Below the pieces are notes generated by a model, which did not search any database, was not told the origin of the DNA, and saw only the letters and a program-made list of their open reading frames with translations. From positions 124,001 to 188,000 of the forward strand of contig NZ_JAFFIX010000010.1 in assembly GCF_016916835.1 (NCBI RefSeq): 64,000 nt of DNA, in the 5' to 3' direction. Shown here piece by piece: positions 17,241 to 25,297 of the stretch. The first letter of the stretch is position 1, and the number at the start of each line of letters is the position of its first letter. Made by a program: the position numbers and the translations under genes. The stretch is from Actinacidiphila bryophytorum (GTDB taxonomy: Bacteria; Actinomycetota; Actinomycetes; Streptomycetales; Streptomycetaceae).

Positions 17241-19193
17241 TCAAGGAGGGGGCGCCAGCATGTGGAGGCGCAGCGCCAGCTGGAGTTCGAGCGCTCGCTC
17301 GGGCTCATTCCAGCCCGAGCCGAGCAGCGCCTGGATGCGGTCCAACCGCTGAACCACCGTATTGACATGAAGGTGCAGCTCATCCTTCGTACGGGTCAGC
17401 GTGCCCCCGCACGCGAAATACGCCCCGAGCGTACGGACCAGCTCCGTCCCGCGCCTGGCGTCGTATTCGAGGAGCGGCCCGAGCGTCGCGGTGACGAAGG
17501 ACCCGACGTCCCGCTCGTTGCCGAGCAGCACCCCGAGGAAGCCGAGTTCCGCGGCCCCGGCCCCGTCCCCGACGCGGCCGAGCGCGCACAGGGCGCGCAG
17601 ACACCGCACGGCTTCCGCGTGCCCGTCGGCGAGGGCCTGCGGCCCGGACGCGGGGCCTGCGGCGGCGACGGTGACGGGGGCGCCGACCAGCTGGGTGAGC
17701 TGGCCGGCGGCGGCGCGGGCGACGGCACCGGGTGCGGCGCCGTCGTGGGGCAGCAGCAGCACCACCGTGCCGGTACGTTCCGCGCTGATGCCGTCGCTGC
17801 CGAAGAGGTAGCGGCCCGCGGCGGCGGGCAGCCGGTCCTGGGAGCCGGCCGCGGCCTGGGCGACGAGCACCAGGCAGGGGCGGCTGAGGTCGACGCCGAG
17901 CCGCCGGCCGCGGACGACGAGGCCGACGGGGTCGCGCCCCGGCGCGGTGAGCAGGTCGGTGACGAGTTCGCCGCGTACCCGGTTCTCGGTCTCGGCGACG
18001 GAGCGGCTGAGCAGCAGCAGGAGTGCGGTGACGACGCCGGCGCGTTCGAAGAGCCGCCGGTCGGAGTCGTCGAGCCGGTCGCGGCCGTGCAGCACCATGC
18101 TGCCGAGCAGTTCCTGGCCGGCGAGGACCGCGCAGGTCCAGCGCCCGTCGCGGTGTTCTGCCCTGGCGGTGGGTGCGGCCCTGCCTGCGGGGGCGGGGGC
18201 GTGGGCGCGCGGCTCGGCGTCGAAGGGGGCGCCGGCGCGGCCGACGGCGGCCAGTGTGCGGCCCTCGGGGTCGTGGATGGTGATGGCGCCGTCGAGGAGT
18301 TCGGCGACGGCGGCGGCGACCTCCGACAGGTCGCCGCCGCGCAGCACCAGGTCGGTGAGCCGGTCGTGGGCCTCCTCGGCGCGCTGCATGGCGGCGGCGT
18401 GCTCGCGGATGACGGCGCCGGCCTGTGCGAGGTCGGTGATGGCCCGGGCGGTGTCGATGGCGATGGCGGCGTGTGCGGCCAGCGAGCACAGCAGCGCGAC
18501 CTCGTCGGGCGAGAAGGGGCGCGGGGTGCGGTCGGCGGCGAAGAGCACCCCGATGACGTCGCCGCCGGAGGCGGCGCCCCCGGCGCCCCCGGCGCCGCCC
18601 CTGGCGCCGAGCAGCAGCGGCACCCCGAGGATGCCGACCAGGCCTTCGTCCAGGACGCCTTCGTCGATGGAGCCGGTGTGCCGGAAGCGCTCGTCGGTGC
18701 GGTAGTCGGGGGTGGCGTAGGGGCGGGCGGTCTGGGCGACGAGGCCGCCGAGCCCGTCGCCGTAGCTGAGCCGCAGGTTCTGGAAGAGCGGTGAGACCGA
18801 CCCGTCGGTGACCCGCATGTAGGTGTCGCCCGCCTCGTCGTCGCGCAGGGTGAGGTAGGCGGTGTCGGTGCCGAGCAGCATCCGTACCCGGCGGACGATG
18901 GACTGGAGCACCGCGTCCAGGTCGCGGAGCGCCGCGAGGTCGCCCGCGGTGTCGAAGAGCGCGGCCAGTTCCGACTCCCGGCGGCGGTGCTGGCGCAGGG
19001 TGCCGCGGACCCGCAGGGCGGTGGCGGTGGCCTGTTCCAGCTCCGCGAGGTCGGCGGGACCGGCCCCGCCCGCCCGCGCCTGTGCGGCCAGCGCTCCGTA
19101 CGCCTCGGCCGGTGCGTCCTCGGCGATGAGTTCGAGCAGCCGCCGCAGCGGGCGGGCGACCGGGGCGGGGGCGGGGGCGGGGCTGTCTGCCAT
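17241..19193 (-). CDS. GAF-domain / PucR-CdaR-type transcriptional regulator
   Basis: Regulator of 650 aa. A coiled region at about 60-80 precedes a GAF domain at about 90-240 (VQSIVRRVRMLLGTDTAYL through HAAIAIDTARAI). The C-terminus carries the PucR/CdaR helix-turn-helix (about residues 590-640: TKDELHLHVNTVVQRLDRI). It follows the 3-hydroxybutyrate dehydrogenase gene by 83 bp on the same strand, and the PHB depolymerase gene diverges from that pair. It is therefore a good candidate for the activator acting at the two similar promoters at 20112-20347. The GAF domain may sense 3-hydroxybutyrate or a related acid; that is inference. ATG at 19193. Confidence 0.82.
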   Translation of the reverse strand: MADSPAPAPAPVARPLRRLLELIAEDAPAEAYGALAAQARAGGAGPADLAELEQATATALRVRGTLRQHRRRESELAALFDTAGDLAALRDLDAVLQSIVRRVRMLLGTDTAYLTLRDDEAGDTYMRVTDGSVSPLFQNLRLSYGDGLGGLVAQTARPYATPDYRTDERFRHTGSIDEGVLDEGLVGILGVPLLLGARGGAGGAGGAASGGDVIGVLFAADRTPRPFSPDEVALLCSLAAHAAIAIDTARAITDLAQAGAVIREHAAAMQRAEEAHDRLTDLVLRGGDLSEVAAAVAELLDGAITIHDPEGRTLAAVGRAGAPFDAEPRAHAPAPAGRAAPTARAEHRDGRWTCAVLAGQELLGSMVLHGRDRLDDSDRRLFERAGVVTALLLLLSRSVAETENRVRGELVTDLLTAPGRDPVGLVVRGRRLGVDLSRPCLVLVAQAAAGSQDRLPAAAGRYLFGSDGISAERTGTVVLLLPHDGAAPGAVARAAAGQLTQLVGAPVTVAAAGPASGPQALADGHAEAVRCLRALCALGRVGDGAGAAELGFLGVLLGNERDVGSFVTATLGPLLEYDARRGTELVRTLGAYFACGGTLTRTKDELHLHVNTVVQRLDRIQALLGSGWNEPERALELQLALRLHMLAPPP

Positions 19194-19276
19194 GGGGCGT
19201 CATCCAATCACCTTGCGGTGCGGCGTCCCAGACCTCGTACCGCACGAAAAACCGCACGTCCCGGCCCCGCAGGGGG

Positions 19277-20104
19277 TCAGTGCGCCGTCCAGCCGCCGTC
19301 GAGCGGGAGCGAGGTGCCGGTGATGTAGCCGGTGTGCGGGGAGCACAGCCACAGGGCGGCGGCGGCGACCTCGACGGGTTCGATGAGCCGCTTGATCGCG
19401 GTGCGGTCCAGCATCACCTGGGCGACGACATCGGCCTCGGGGATGCCGTGGGCGAGCGCCTGCGTGGCGATCTGGTCCTCGACGAGCCGGGTGCGGACGT
19501 AGCCGGGGCTGATGCAGTTGCTGGTGACGCCGAACTCGGCGCCTTCCAGGGCGACGGTCTTGCTGAGCCCTTCGAGGCCGTGCTTGGCGACGACGTACGC
19601 GGACTTGTAGGGGCTGGCGCGCAGGCCGTGCACCGAGGAGATGTTGACGACCCGTCCCCAGCCGCGGGCGTACATGTGCGGCAGGTTCCTGCGCAGGATG
19701 CGGAAGGGCGCCTCGACCATGACGCGCTGGATCAGCGTGAAGCGCTCCGGCGGGAACTCGTGGACGGGGGCGATGTGCTGCAGGCCCGCGTTGTTGACGA
19801 CGATGTCGGCGTCGGCGGGCAGCGTGTCGACCGCGCCGGGCTCCGAGAGGTCGGCGACCACGCAGGTGCCGCCGGTCTCGGCGGCGGCGTCCTTGGCGCC
19901 CGCCGCGTCCCGGTCGACGACGTAGACGTGCGCGCCGGCCGCGGCGAAGGCCACCGCGCAGGCCCGCCCGATGCCTGCGGCGGCGCCGGTGACCAGGGCG
20001 GTGCGGCCGGCGAGGAACGGCCCGCCGGCCGGTACCGCGGCGGTGGCGTCGTCCGGTGGCGCGGCGGGGACCTGGTCCCGGCCGGGGCGCTGAGTGCTCT
20101 CCAT
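19277..20104 (-). CDS. D-3-hydroxybutyrate dehydrogenase (short-chain dehydrogenase/reductase)
   Basis: NAD-dependent SDR enzyme of 275 aa that oxidises 3-hydroxybutyrate to acetoacetate. The cofactor motif TGAAAGIGRACAVAF (about residues 40-54), NNAG (about 108), the catalytic Ser in VVNISSVHGLRASPYKSAYVVAKHG and the YxxxK pair are all intact. The sequence GLQHIAPVHEFPPERF and the C-terminal GTSLPLDGGWTAH closely match the 3-hydroxybutyrate dehydrogenase subgroup. It is divergent from the extracellular PHB depolymerase and probably co-transcribed with the downstream regulator, giving a complete route from polymer to acetoacetate. The ATG at 20104 lies 8 nt from the predicted -10 box, so the message may be leaderless or nearly so. 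Confidence 0.9.
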   Translation of the reverse strand: MESTQRPGRDQVPAAPPDDATAAVPAGGPFLAGRTALVTGAAAGIGRACAVAFAAAGAHVYVVDRDAAGAKDAAAETGGTCVVADLSEPGAVDTLPADADIVVNNAGLQHIAPVHEFPPERFTLIQRVMVEAPFRILRRNLPHMYARGWGRVVNISSVHGLRASPYKSAYVVAKHGLEGLSKTVALEGAEFGVTSNCISPGYVRTRLVEDQIATQALAHGIPEADVVAQVMLDRTAIKRLIEPVEVAAAALWLCSPHTGYITGTSLPLDGGWTAH

Positions 20105-20111
20105 GGCGGCC

Positions 20112-20144
20112 ACGCTAGGAAGGTTGCGGCAGGGCGCACACGTG
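20112..20144 (-). promoter_or_regulatory. Promoter of the 3-hydroxybutyrate dehydrogenase gene: CACGTGT-N18-CCTAGCGT
   Basis: Read on the minus strand, CACGTGT (20138-20144) is followed by 18 bp and then CCTAGCGT (20112-20119), which holds a TAGCGT -10-like box. An inverted repeat GGGCGCA/TGCGCCC (20132-20138 and 20148-20154) flanks the CACGTGT. The divergent depolymerase promoter has the same two boxes with identical spacing. Confidence 0.6.
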
Positions 20145-20314
20145 TCCTGCGCCCATACTTCCCCCGCCTGTGGTGGCGTCCGCACCCATGTCGCGGGGGC
20201 CGCCGCGGCGGCACGGTGAGCGGGCCCGCGGCCCCCGGCCGGCGGCCACCCGCGGGGGCCGCGTACCGCAATGGCCGTGTCCGCCACTTCCGGGGCGGGG
20301 GCATGGCGGTCCTT

Positions 20315-20347
20315 CACGTGTCTGCGGCCACAGCGCGGTCCTAGCGT
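20315..20347 (+). promoter_or_regulatory. Promoter of the PHB depolymerase gene: CACGTGT-N18-CCTAGCGT
   Basis: CACGTGT at 20315-20321, exactly 18 bp, then CCTAGCGT at 20340-20347. The TAGCGT part is a plausible -10 box, placing CACGTGT over the -35 position where an activator could substitute for a poor -35 hexamer. A good ribosome-binding site (AGGAG) precedes the ATG at 20382. Confidence 0.6.
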
Positions 20348-20381
20348 CCAACGCCAACGGATCCCCCCATAGGAGTGCGCC

Positions 20382-21893
20382 ATGAACAGCACACCACTCC
20401 CCCGCCCCCGAGGAAAAGCGCACCGCCCCACCCCTCTCCGCCGCCGCGTCGCCGGCGCGGTGACCGGGGTGCTCGCGCTGGTCGCGGCCTGTCTGGGCGC
20501 CGTCGCGGGCGCGGAGCCCGCCGCGGCTGCGGGCCTGACCCAGGTGACGTCCTTCGGCTCGAACCCGGGCAACCTCGCGATGTACGAGTACGCGCCCGCC
20601 GGGCTGCCGGCCGGCGCCCCCGTGGTGGTCGCGCTGCACGGCTGCACGCAGTCGGCGAGCGACTACTTCGCCCACTCCGGCTGGCAGAAGTACGCCGACC
20701 TGTGGGGCTTCGCCCTGGTGCTGCCGCAGACCAGCGCGTCGAACAACTCGCTGTCCTGCTTCAGCTGGTTCGACCCGGCCAAGGACACCCGCGGCAAGGG
20801 CGAGGCGGCCTCGGTCGTCTCGATGGTGTCGCACGCGGTCACGCAGTACGGCTCGGACAGCGGCCGGGTCTTCGTCACGGGTCTTTCCGCGGGCGGCGGC
20901 ATGACCGCCGACCTGCTGGCCGACTATCCGGACGTCTTCGCGGGCGGCGCGGTCGACTCGGGCCTGCCCGCGCAGTGCGCGACCTCGCAGACCGCCGCGT
21001 CCACCTGCCAGTACGGCAGCGTCAACCTGACGCCCGCCCAGCTGGGCGACAAAGTACGGGCCTCCGACCCGGGCTACTCGGGGCCGTGGCCGCGGGTGGC
21101 GATCTGGCAGGGCGCCTCCGACTACACCGTCTACCCGGTCAACGGCACCGAGCTGCGCGACCAGTGGACGAACGTGTGGGGCATCGGGCAGACCGCGTCG
21201 TCCACCCAGACGCTGCCGGGCGGCACCACGCTCAGCGTCTACGACGACCCGTCGGGCAGGCCGGCGGTGCAGCTCTACCAGATCTCCGGCATGGGCCACG
21301 GCCTGGCCGTCGACCCGGGGTCCGGCACCGAGCAGTGCGGCACGACCGGCTCGTACTACCTGGACACCATCTGCTCCAGCTACTACACCGCCCGCTTCTG
21401 GGGCCTCGACGGCTCGACCCCGCCCGGCGGCGGTGGCGGTACGCTCCCGGCGCCCACCGCCGTGACCGTCGCCGGCACCACCGACAGCACCGTCTCGCTG
21501 AGCTGGGGCGCGGTCACCGGCGCGGCCTCCTACCGGGTCTACCGCGGCGGCACCCTGGCCGGTTCGCCGACCGGGACCTCCTTCACCGACACCGGGCTGA
21601 CGGCGGGCACGGCGTACAGCTACACGGTCGCGGCGGTGGACTCCTCCGGCGCGGTCGGCGCGGCCTCGTCCGCGGTGGCCGCGACCACCACCGGCGGTGG
21701 CGGATCAGGCTCGGGCCAGTGCTTCACCGACAACAACTACAACCAGGTCGCGGCGGGCCGCGCCCACCAGAGCGGCGGCTACACGTACGCGGACGGCTCC
21801 GACCAGAACATGGGCCTGTGGAATCTGTTCACCACCCACACCCTGAAGGAGACCGGCGCGGACTACTACGTCATCGCGGACGGCACCTGCTGA
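20382..21893 (+). CDS. phaZ: Extracellular poly(3-hydroxybutyrate) depolymerase
   Basis: Secreted serine esterase of 503 aa that depolymerises PHB granules outside the cell. A signal peptide (basic to residue 25, hydrophobic to about 44, cleavage after AAAA near 50) leads to a PHB-depolymerase esterase domain. The oxyanion segment is VALHGCTQSASDY, the nucleophile lies in the lipase box GLSAGGGM (Ser about 169), the Asp in QGASDYTVYP (about 247) and the His in GMGHG (about 306). A fibronectin type III linker (about 357-440) and a short C-terminal substrate-binding domain (447-503) complete the classic three-part architecture. The divergent 3-hydroxybutyrate dehydrogenase supports the substrate. 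Feruloyl esterases share the fold but not the C-terminal domain. Confidence 0.9.
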   Translation: MNSTPLPRPRGKAHRPTPLRRRVAGAVTGVLALVAACLGAVAGAEPAAAAGLTQVTSFGSNPGNLAMYEYAPAGLPAGAPVVVALHGCTQSASDYFAHSGWQKYADLWGFALVLPQTSASNNSLSCFSWFDPAKDTRGKGEAASVVSMVSHAVTQYGSDSGRVFVTGLSAGGGMTADLLADYPDVFAGGAVDSGLPAQCATSQTAASTCQYGSVNLTPAQLGDKVRASDPGYSGPWPRVAIWQGASDYTVYPVNGTELRDQWTNVWGIGQTASSTQTLPGGTTLSVYDDPSGRPAVQLYQISGMGHGLAVDPGSGTEQCGTTGSYYLDTICSSYYTARFWGLDGSTPPGGGGGTLPAPTAVTVAGTTDSTVSLSWGAVTGAASYRVYRGGTLAGSPTGTSFTDTGLTAGTAYSYTVAAVDSSGAVGAASSAVAATTTGGGGSGSGQCFTDNNYNQVAAGRAHQSGGYTYADGSDQNMGLWNLFTTHTLKETGADYYVIADGTC

Positions 21894-21943
21894 CCGCCCG
21901 GCGGTGACTCGGACCCCGCGATGACCGCAGGTCCTGCGGCGAC

Positions 21944-22669
21944 TCAGATCCTGCGGGCCAGCACCAGCCCCGCCCGCGGGCTGCCGTCCGAGCGGCGGCC
22001 GACCTCGTCGAGCGCGTCCAGCGCCACGTCGAAACCGGCCGCCGCGAGGTCGGCGCGCACCCCGGAGTAGGGGAAGGTGCGGTAGTACATCACGAACGGC
22101 GGGCGCCACAGGGCGTTGCGCACCCGCATGGCGCCGTCGAAGCCGGCCATCGCCCAGTACCAGGGCGAGGTGACCGGCGGCGGCGCCCCCACGGGGAAGG
22201 CGAACAGGCCGCGGGGGCGCAGCGCCCGGTACACCTGGCGGAACAGGCCGGGGCGTTCCGCGGGCAGGAAGTGCCCGAAGGCGCCGAAGCTGACCACGAG
22301 GTCGAAGGCCTGCCCGAAGGGCAGCGCACGGGCGTCGGCCCGTACGAACTCCGGCCGCGGGCCTTCCGCGTGCGGCGGCGCCGCGGCGGCCTGTGCCAGC
22401 ATCCCGGCGCTGAAGTCCACACCGGTCACGCGCTTGCGGCACAGCGGGGCCAGGACCCGCAGGCCCGCTCCGGTGCCGCAGCACAGGTCGAGCCCGGCGT
22501 CGAAGGGGCCGAGCGGGGCGAGGGCCGCGGCGGTGGCGTCGAGGAAGCGGTCGGGGGTGCGGAAGGGCGTGTGGTCGAAGGCCGGGGCGAGCAGGTCGTA
22601 GCCGCGGTCGACCGACGACATTGCCTGGACGGCCAGTTCGCGCACCGTGGGACCTTCGGGTGAGAACAC
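21944..22669 (-). CDS. Class I SAM-dependent methyltransferase
   Basis: Methyltransferase of 241 aa with the Rossmann SAM-binding motif I LDLCCGTGAGLRVLAPL (about residues 60-76), motif II VTGVDFSAGMLAQA, and motif III FDLVVSFGAFGHF. The substrate is unknown; the short C-terminal region has a Trp/Tyr-rich insertion (SPWYWAMAGFDGAM) suggesting a hydrophobic acceptor. The GTG start at 22669 has only a weak GGCGGG upstream. It is 36 bp downstream of the cis-prenyltransferase stop on the same strand, so the two may be co-transcribed. Confidence 0.8.
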   Translation of the reverse strand: MFSPEGPTVRELAVQAMSSVDRGYDLLAPAFDHTPFRTPDRFLDATAAALAPLGPFDAGLDLCCGTGAGLRVLAPLCRKRVTGVDFSAGMLAQAAAAPPHAEGPRPEFVRADARALPFGQAFDLVVSFGAFGHFLPAERPGLFRQVYRALRPRGLFAFPVGAPPPVTSPWYWAMAGFDGAMRVRNALWRPPFVMYYRTFPYSGVRADLAAAGFDVALDALDEVGRRSDGSPRAGLVLARRI

Positions 22670-22705
22670 CCCGCCAGGATAGGCGGGTGCGGCCTGCCCG
22701 GCAGG

Positions 22706-23482
22706 TCAGGCGCTCTGGCGGCGCTGCCGGGCGGCGTAACTGCGCAGCGCCCGCAGGAAGTCGACCTCGCGGAAGGCCGGCCAGTGCGCGTCGCAGAAGT
22801 ACAGCTCGGAGTAGGCGCTCTGCCACAGAAGGAAGTTGGACATCCGCTGCTCGCCGCTGGTCCTGATCACCAGGTCGGGGTCGGGGCGGCCGGCCGTCCA
22901 CAGGTGCCTGGCGATGTCCTCGGGGGCGACCTCGGCGGCGAGTTCGGCCAGTGACTGGCCCGACTCGGCGCGTTCGGTGAGCAGTTCGCGCAGCGCCTCG
23001 ACGACCTCCTGCCGGCCGCCGTAGCCGATGGCGAGGGTGACGTGGGCGCCGGTGGTGCAGTCCTCGGTGGCGGCGACCGCCTCCTTGAGGGCGCGGGCGG
23101 TGCGGTCGGGCAGCGCGTCGAGGCTGCCGGCGATGTGCAGTTGCCAGCGGGCGCCGGGCCTGGCGAGCTTGTCGGTGACGACCTGCTCGATCAGGCCCAT
23201 CAGGAAGGCGACCTCGCTGTCGCTGCGGCGGCTGAGGTTCTCGGTGGAGCAGACGAAGACGGTGACATGCCGGATGCCGAGCGCCTCGCACCAGGCCAGC
23301 ACGTCGTCCACGTGCTCGGCGCCCGCCTTGTGGCCCAGACTGGGGCTGACCAGGCCCGCCTGCTTCGCCCAGCGGCGGTTGCCGTCCATGATCAGCCCGA
23401 CGTGCCGGGGCAGCGCACCGCCCCGCAGCTGCCGGCGCAGCCGGCGGGCGTACAGCGTGTAGGCCGGAGAGACGATCCGCAT
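22706..23482 (-). CDS. uppS: Isoprenyl transferase (cis-prenyltransferase, UppS family)
   Basis: Condenses isopentenyl diphosphate onto allylic diphosphates to give polyprenyl diphosphate, the precursor of the cell-wall carrier lipid; 258 aa, peripheral membrane. All family motifs are present: HVGLIMDGNRRWAK, GHKAGAEHV, TVFVCSTENLSRR, and the C-terminal DPDLVIRTSGEQRMSNFLLWQSAYSE signature (region about 205-230). The ATG at 23482 follows AAGGAC. Streptomycetes commonly carry two or more paralogues, so this could be the housekeeping or an accessory copy. A LacI-type palindrome 90 bp upstream is unexpected for a housekeeping wall gene. Confidence 0.9.
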   Translation of the reverse strand: MRIVSPAYTLYARRLRRQLRGGALPRHVGLIMDGNRRWAKQAGLVSPSLGHKAGAEHVDDVLAWCEALGIRHVTVFVCSTENLSRRSDSEVAFLMGLIEQVVTDKLARPGARWQLHIAGSLDALPDRTARALKEAVAATEDCTTGAHVTLAIGYGGRQEVVEALRELLTERAESGQSLAELAAEVAPEDIARHLWTAGRPDPDLVIRTSGEQRMSNFLLWQSAYSELYFCDAHWPAFREVDFLRALRSYAARQRRQSA

Positions 23483-23571
23483 GGTGGTGTCCTTTCCCGT
23501 CCGCCGAGCGTAGGACACCACGGCCCGCCCGCCGGGCGGGACATGGGGACGAGTCGCGGGGTGTGCGACAG

Positions 23572-23589
23572 TGTGGAAGCGCTTCCACA
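23572..23589. promoter_or_regulatory. 18-bp perfect palindrome TGTGGAAGCGCTTCCACA, LacI/CebR-like operator
   Basis: This palindrome lies 90 bp upstream of the cis-prenyltransferase start and about 190 bp upstream of the MFS exporter. The GGAAGCGCTTCC centre belongs to the same class as the boxes at 33065, 55497 and 63361. No adjacent sugar gene explains it. Confidence 0.55.
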
Positions 23590-23702
23590 GCTCCTGACGC
23601 CACCGCTCGGCACGGGTCGGCACAAAGGCTCAGGTCACCGCCGGTGTGCGCGGGGCGGCCGGAAAATTCCCCGGCCGGGTGTGCGCTTTCCCTCATCGCC
23701 GC

Positions 23703-23762
23703 GAAACGGAACGATCATTCCTGATCCCTTATCCTGTAGTTCCGGAATGATCGTTCCGTTTC
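23703..23762. promoter_or_regulatory. Double operator (19-bp perfect inverted repeat) in the MFS exporter promoter
   Basis: GAAACGGAACGATCATTCC at 23703-23721 and its exact reverse complement at 23744-23762 flank a 22-bp spacer containing TATCCT (23730-23735), a -10-like box. Each half contains a near-perfect 14-bp palindrome (GGAACGATCATTCC, one mismatched pair), so this looks like two TetR dimer sites bracketing the -10 region. The TetR gene downstream of the exporter is the expected ligand-responsive repressor. AAGGAG and the ATG follow directly. Confidence 0.75.
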
Positions 23763-23779
23763 ATCTTCTAAGGAGTTCC

Positions 23780-25249
23780 ATGGCGTCCGAGACCCGGCGC
23801 ACGCACCACCAGGTCACGTTCGCGGTCCTTGCGGCGGGTGTGACCGCCTATGCGCTGCTCCAGTCCCTGGTCACCCCGGTGCTGCCGACGATCCAGGAAG
23901 ACCTGCACACCAACCAGAACACCGTCACCTGGGTACTGACCGCCTATCTGCTGTCGGCCTCGATATTCACGCCGATCATGGGCCGGATAGGCGACATGAT
24001 CGGCAAGGAAAGGGTCTTCGTCGCGACGCTGGGCGCGCTCGCGGCCGGCTCGCTGCTCGCGGCGCTGGCGACCAACGTGTCGACGATGATCGTCGCCCGG
24101 GCGATCCAGGGCATCGGCGGCGGTGTGCTGCCGCTGGCCTTCGGCATCATCCGCGACGAGTTCCCGCGCGAGAAGCTCAGCGGCGCGGTCGGCCTGATCG
24201 CCTCGATCCTCGCGGTCGGCGGCGGGCTGGGCATCGTGCTGGCCGGTCCGATCGTCAACGCCCTCGACTACCACTGGCTGTTCTGGCTGCCGATGATCCT
24301 GACCCTGGTCTCCGCGGTCGCCGCCCACTTCTTCGTCCCCGAGTCGCCGGTGCGCACGGCGGGCCGGATCAGCTGGGCGCCCGCGGTGCTGCTGTCCGCG
24401 TGGCTGGTGGCGCTGCTGGTCGCGCTCAGCCAGGCGCCGGTGTGGGGCTGGGGCTCGGGCAAGGTGCTCGGCCTGATCGCGGCGGCCGTCGTGCTCGCCG
24501 TGGCCTGGGTGCTGGTCGAACTGCGCGCCGCCACACCGCTGATCGACATGAAGATGATGGCCCGCCCCGCGGTGTGGACCAACAACCTGGTGGCGCTGCT
24601 GGTCGGCGTCGGGATGTACGCGGTCTTCGCCTTCCTGCCGGAGTTCGTGCAGACCCCGAAGTCCACCGGCTACGGCTTCGGCGCGAGCATCACCCAGTCC
24701 GGGCTGATCCTGCTGCCGATGTCGGTGATGATGTTCCTGGTCGGTCTGGGCGCCAACGGCCTGGCCAACCGCATCGGCGGCAAGAAGGTCGTCGTGATGG
24801 GCTCGCTGATCGGTGCGCTGTCCATGGCGCTGCTGGCCTTCGCGCACACCTCCAAGTGGGAGCTGTACGTGGCCACCGCCGTCATGGGCGCCGGCTTCGG
24901 ACTGACCTTCGCCGCGATGTCCAGCCTGATCGTCAGCGCGGTCCCGCCCGCGCAGACCGGTGTGGCCAGCGGTATGAACGCCAACATCCGCACCATCGGC
25001 GGCTCCATCGGCGCCGCCCTGATGGCCAGTGTCGTCACCGCGAGCCCGGCGGCCGACGGCCTGCCGCGGGAGGCCGGCTACACCCACGGCTTCGCGATGC
25101 TGGGCGCCGCCATGGTCGTCGCGGCCTTCGCGGCGGTCCTCATCCCGGTCGCCCGGCGTACCACCCGGGTCGACTTCGCCGACGAACCGCAGCACGGTGA
25201 GCTGGCCATGGTCCCCGGAGGTACCGTCGTGGGTGACAAGCCGGAATGA
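23780..25249 (+). CDS. MFS drug exporter, DHA2 (14-TM) type
   Basis: Proton-coupled efflux transporter of 489 aa with about 14 hydrophobic segments. MFS motif A is seen as GRIGDMIGKERVFV (about residues 70-83), motif B-like ARAIQGIGGGVLPLAFGII and motif C-like LAVGGGLGIVLAGPIV. These identify the drug:H+ antiporter-2 group, which exports antibiotics, dyes or quaternary compounds. The ATG at 23780 has AAGGAG with ideal spacing. A TetR gene follows 48 bp downstream, and the promoter carries the double operator, so a drug-inducible exporter-repressor operon is likely. The substrate cannot be inferred. Confidence 0.9.
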   Translation: MASETRRTHHQVTFAVLAAGVTAYALLQSLVTPVLPTIQEDLHTNQNTVTWVLTAYLLSASIFTPIMGRIGDMIGKERVFVATLGALAAGSLLAALATNVSTMIVARAIQGIGGGVLPLAFGIIRDEFPREKLSGAVGLIASILAVGGGLGIVLAGPIVNALDYHWLFWLPMILTLVSAVAAHFFVPESPVRTAGRISWAPAVLLSAWLVALLVALSQAPVWGWGSGKVLGLIAAAVVLAVAWVLVELRAATPLIDMKMMARPAVWTNNLVALLVGVGMYAVFAFLPEFVQTPKSTGYGFGASITQSGLILLPMSVMMFLVGLGANGLANRIGGKKVVVMGSLIGALSMALLAFAHTSKWELYVATAVMGAGFGLTFAAMSSLIVSAVPPAQTGVASGMNANIRTIGGSIGAALMASVVTASPAADGLPREAGYTHGFAMLGAAMVVAAFAAVLIPVARRTTRVDFADEPQHGELAMVPGGTVVGDKPE

Positions 25250-25297
25250 GGCGCGGGAGCGGCGGGCACCGGGCCTGCCGGGAGTGAGCGAGCGACG

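Noticed and set aside
15385-17244. 619-codon frame antisense to the FAD monooxygenase
   Set aside because: The plus strand carries complete FAD motifs; the antisense frame has only biased composition.
17262-18794. 510-codon plus-strand frame over the PucR-type regulator
   Set aside because: It is the antisense shadow of a gene with clear GAF and helix-turn-helix segments.
23590-23700. Possible structured RNA or riboswitch upstream of the MFS exporter
   Set aside because: Some short complementary stretches, but no match to a riboswitch core I can recognise.
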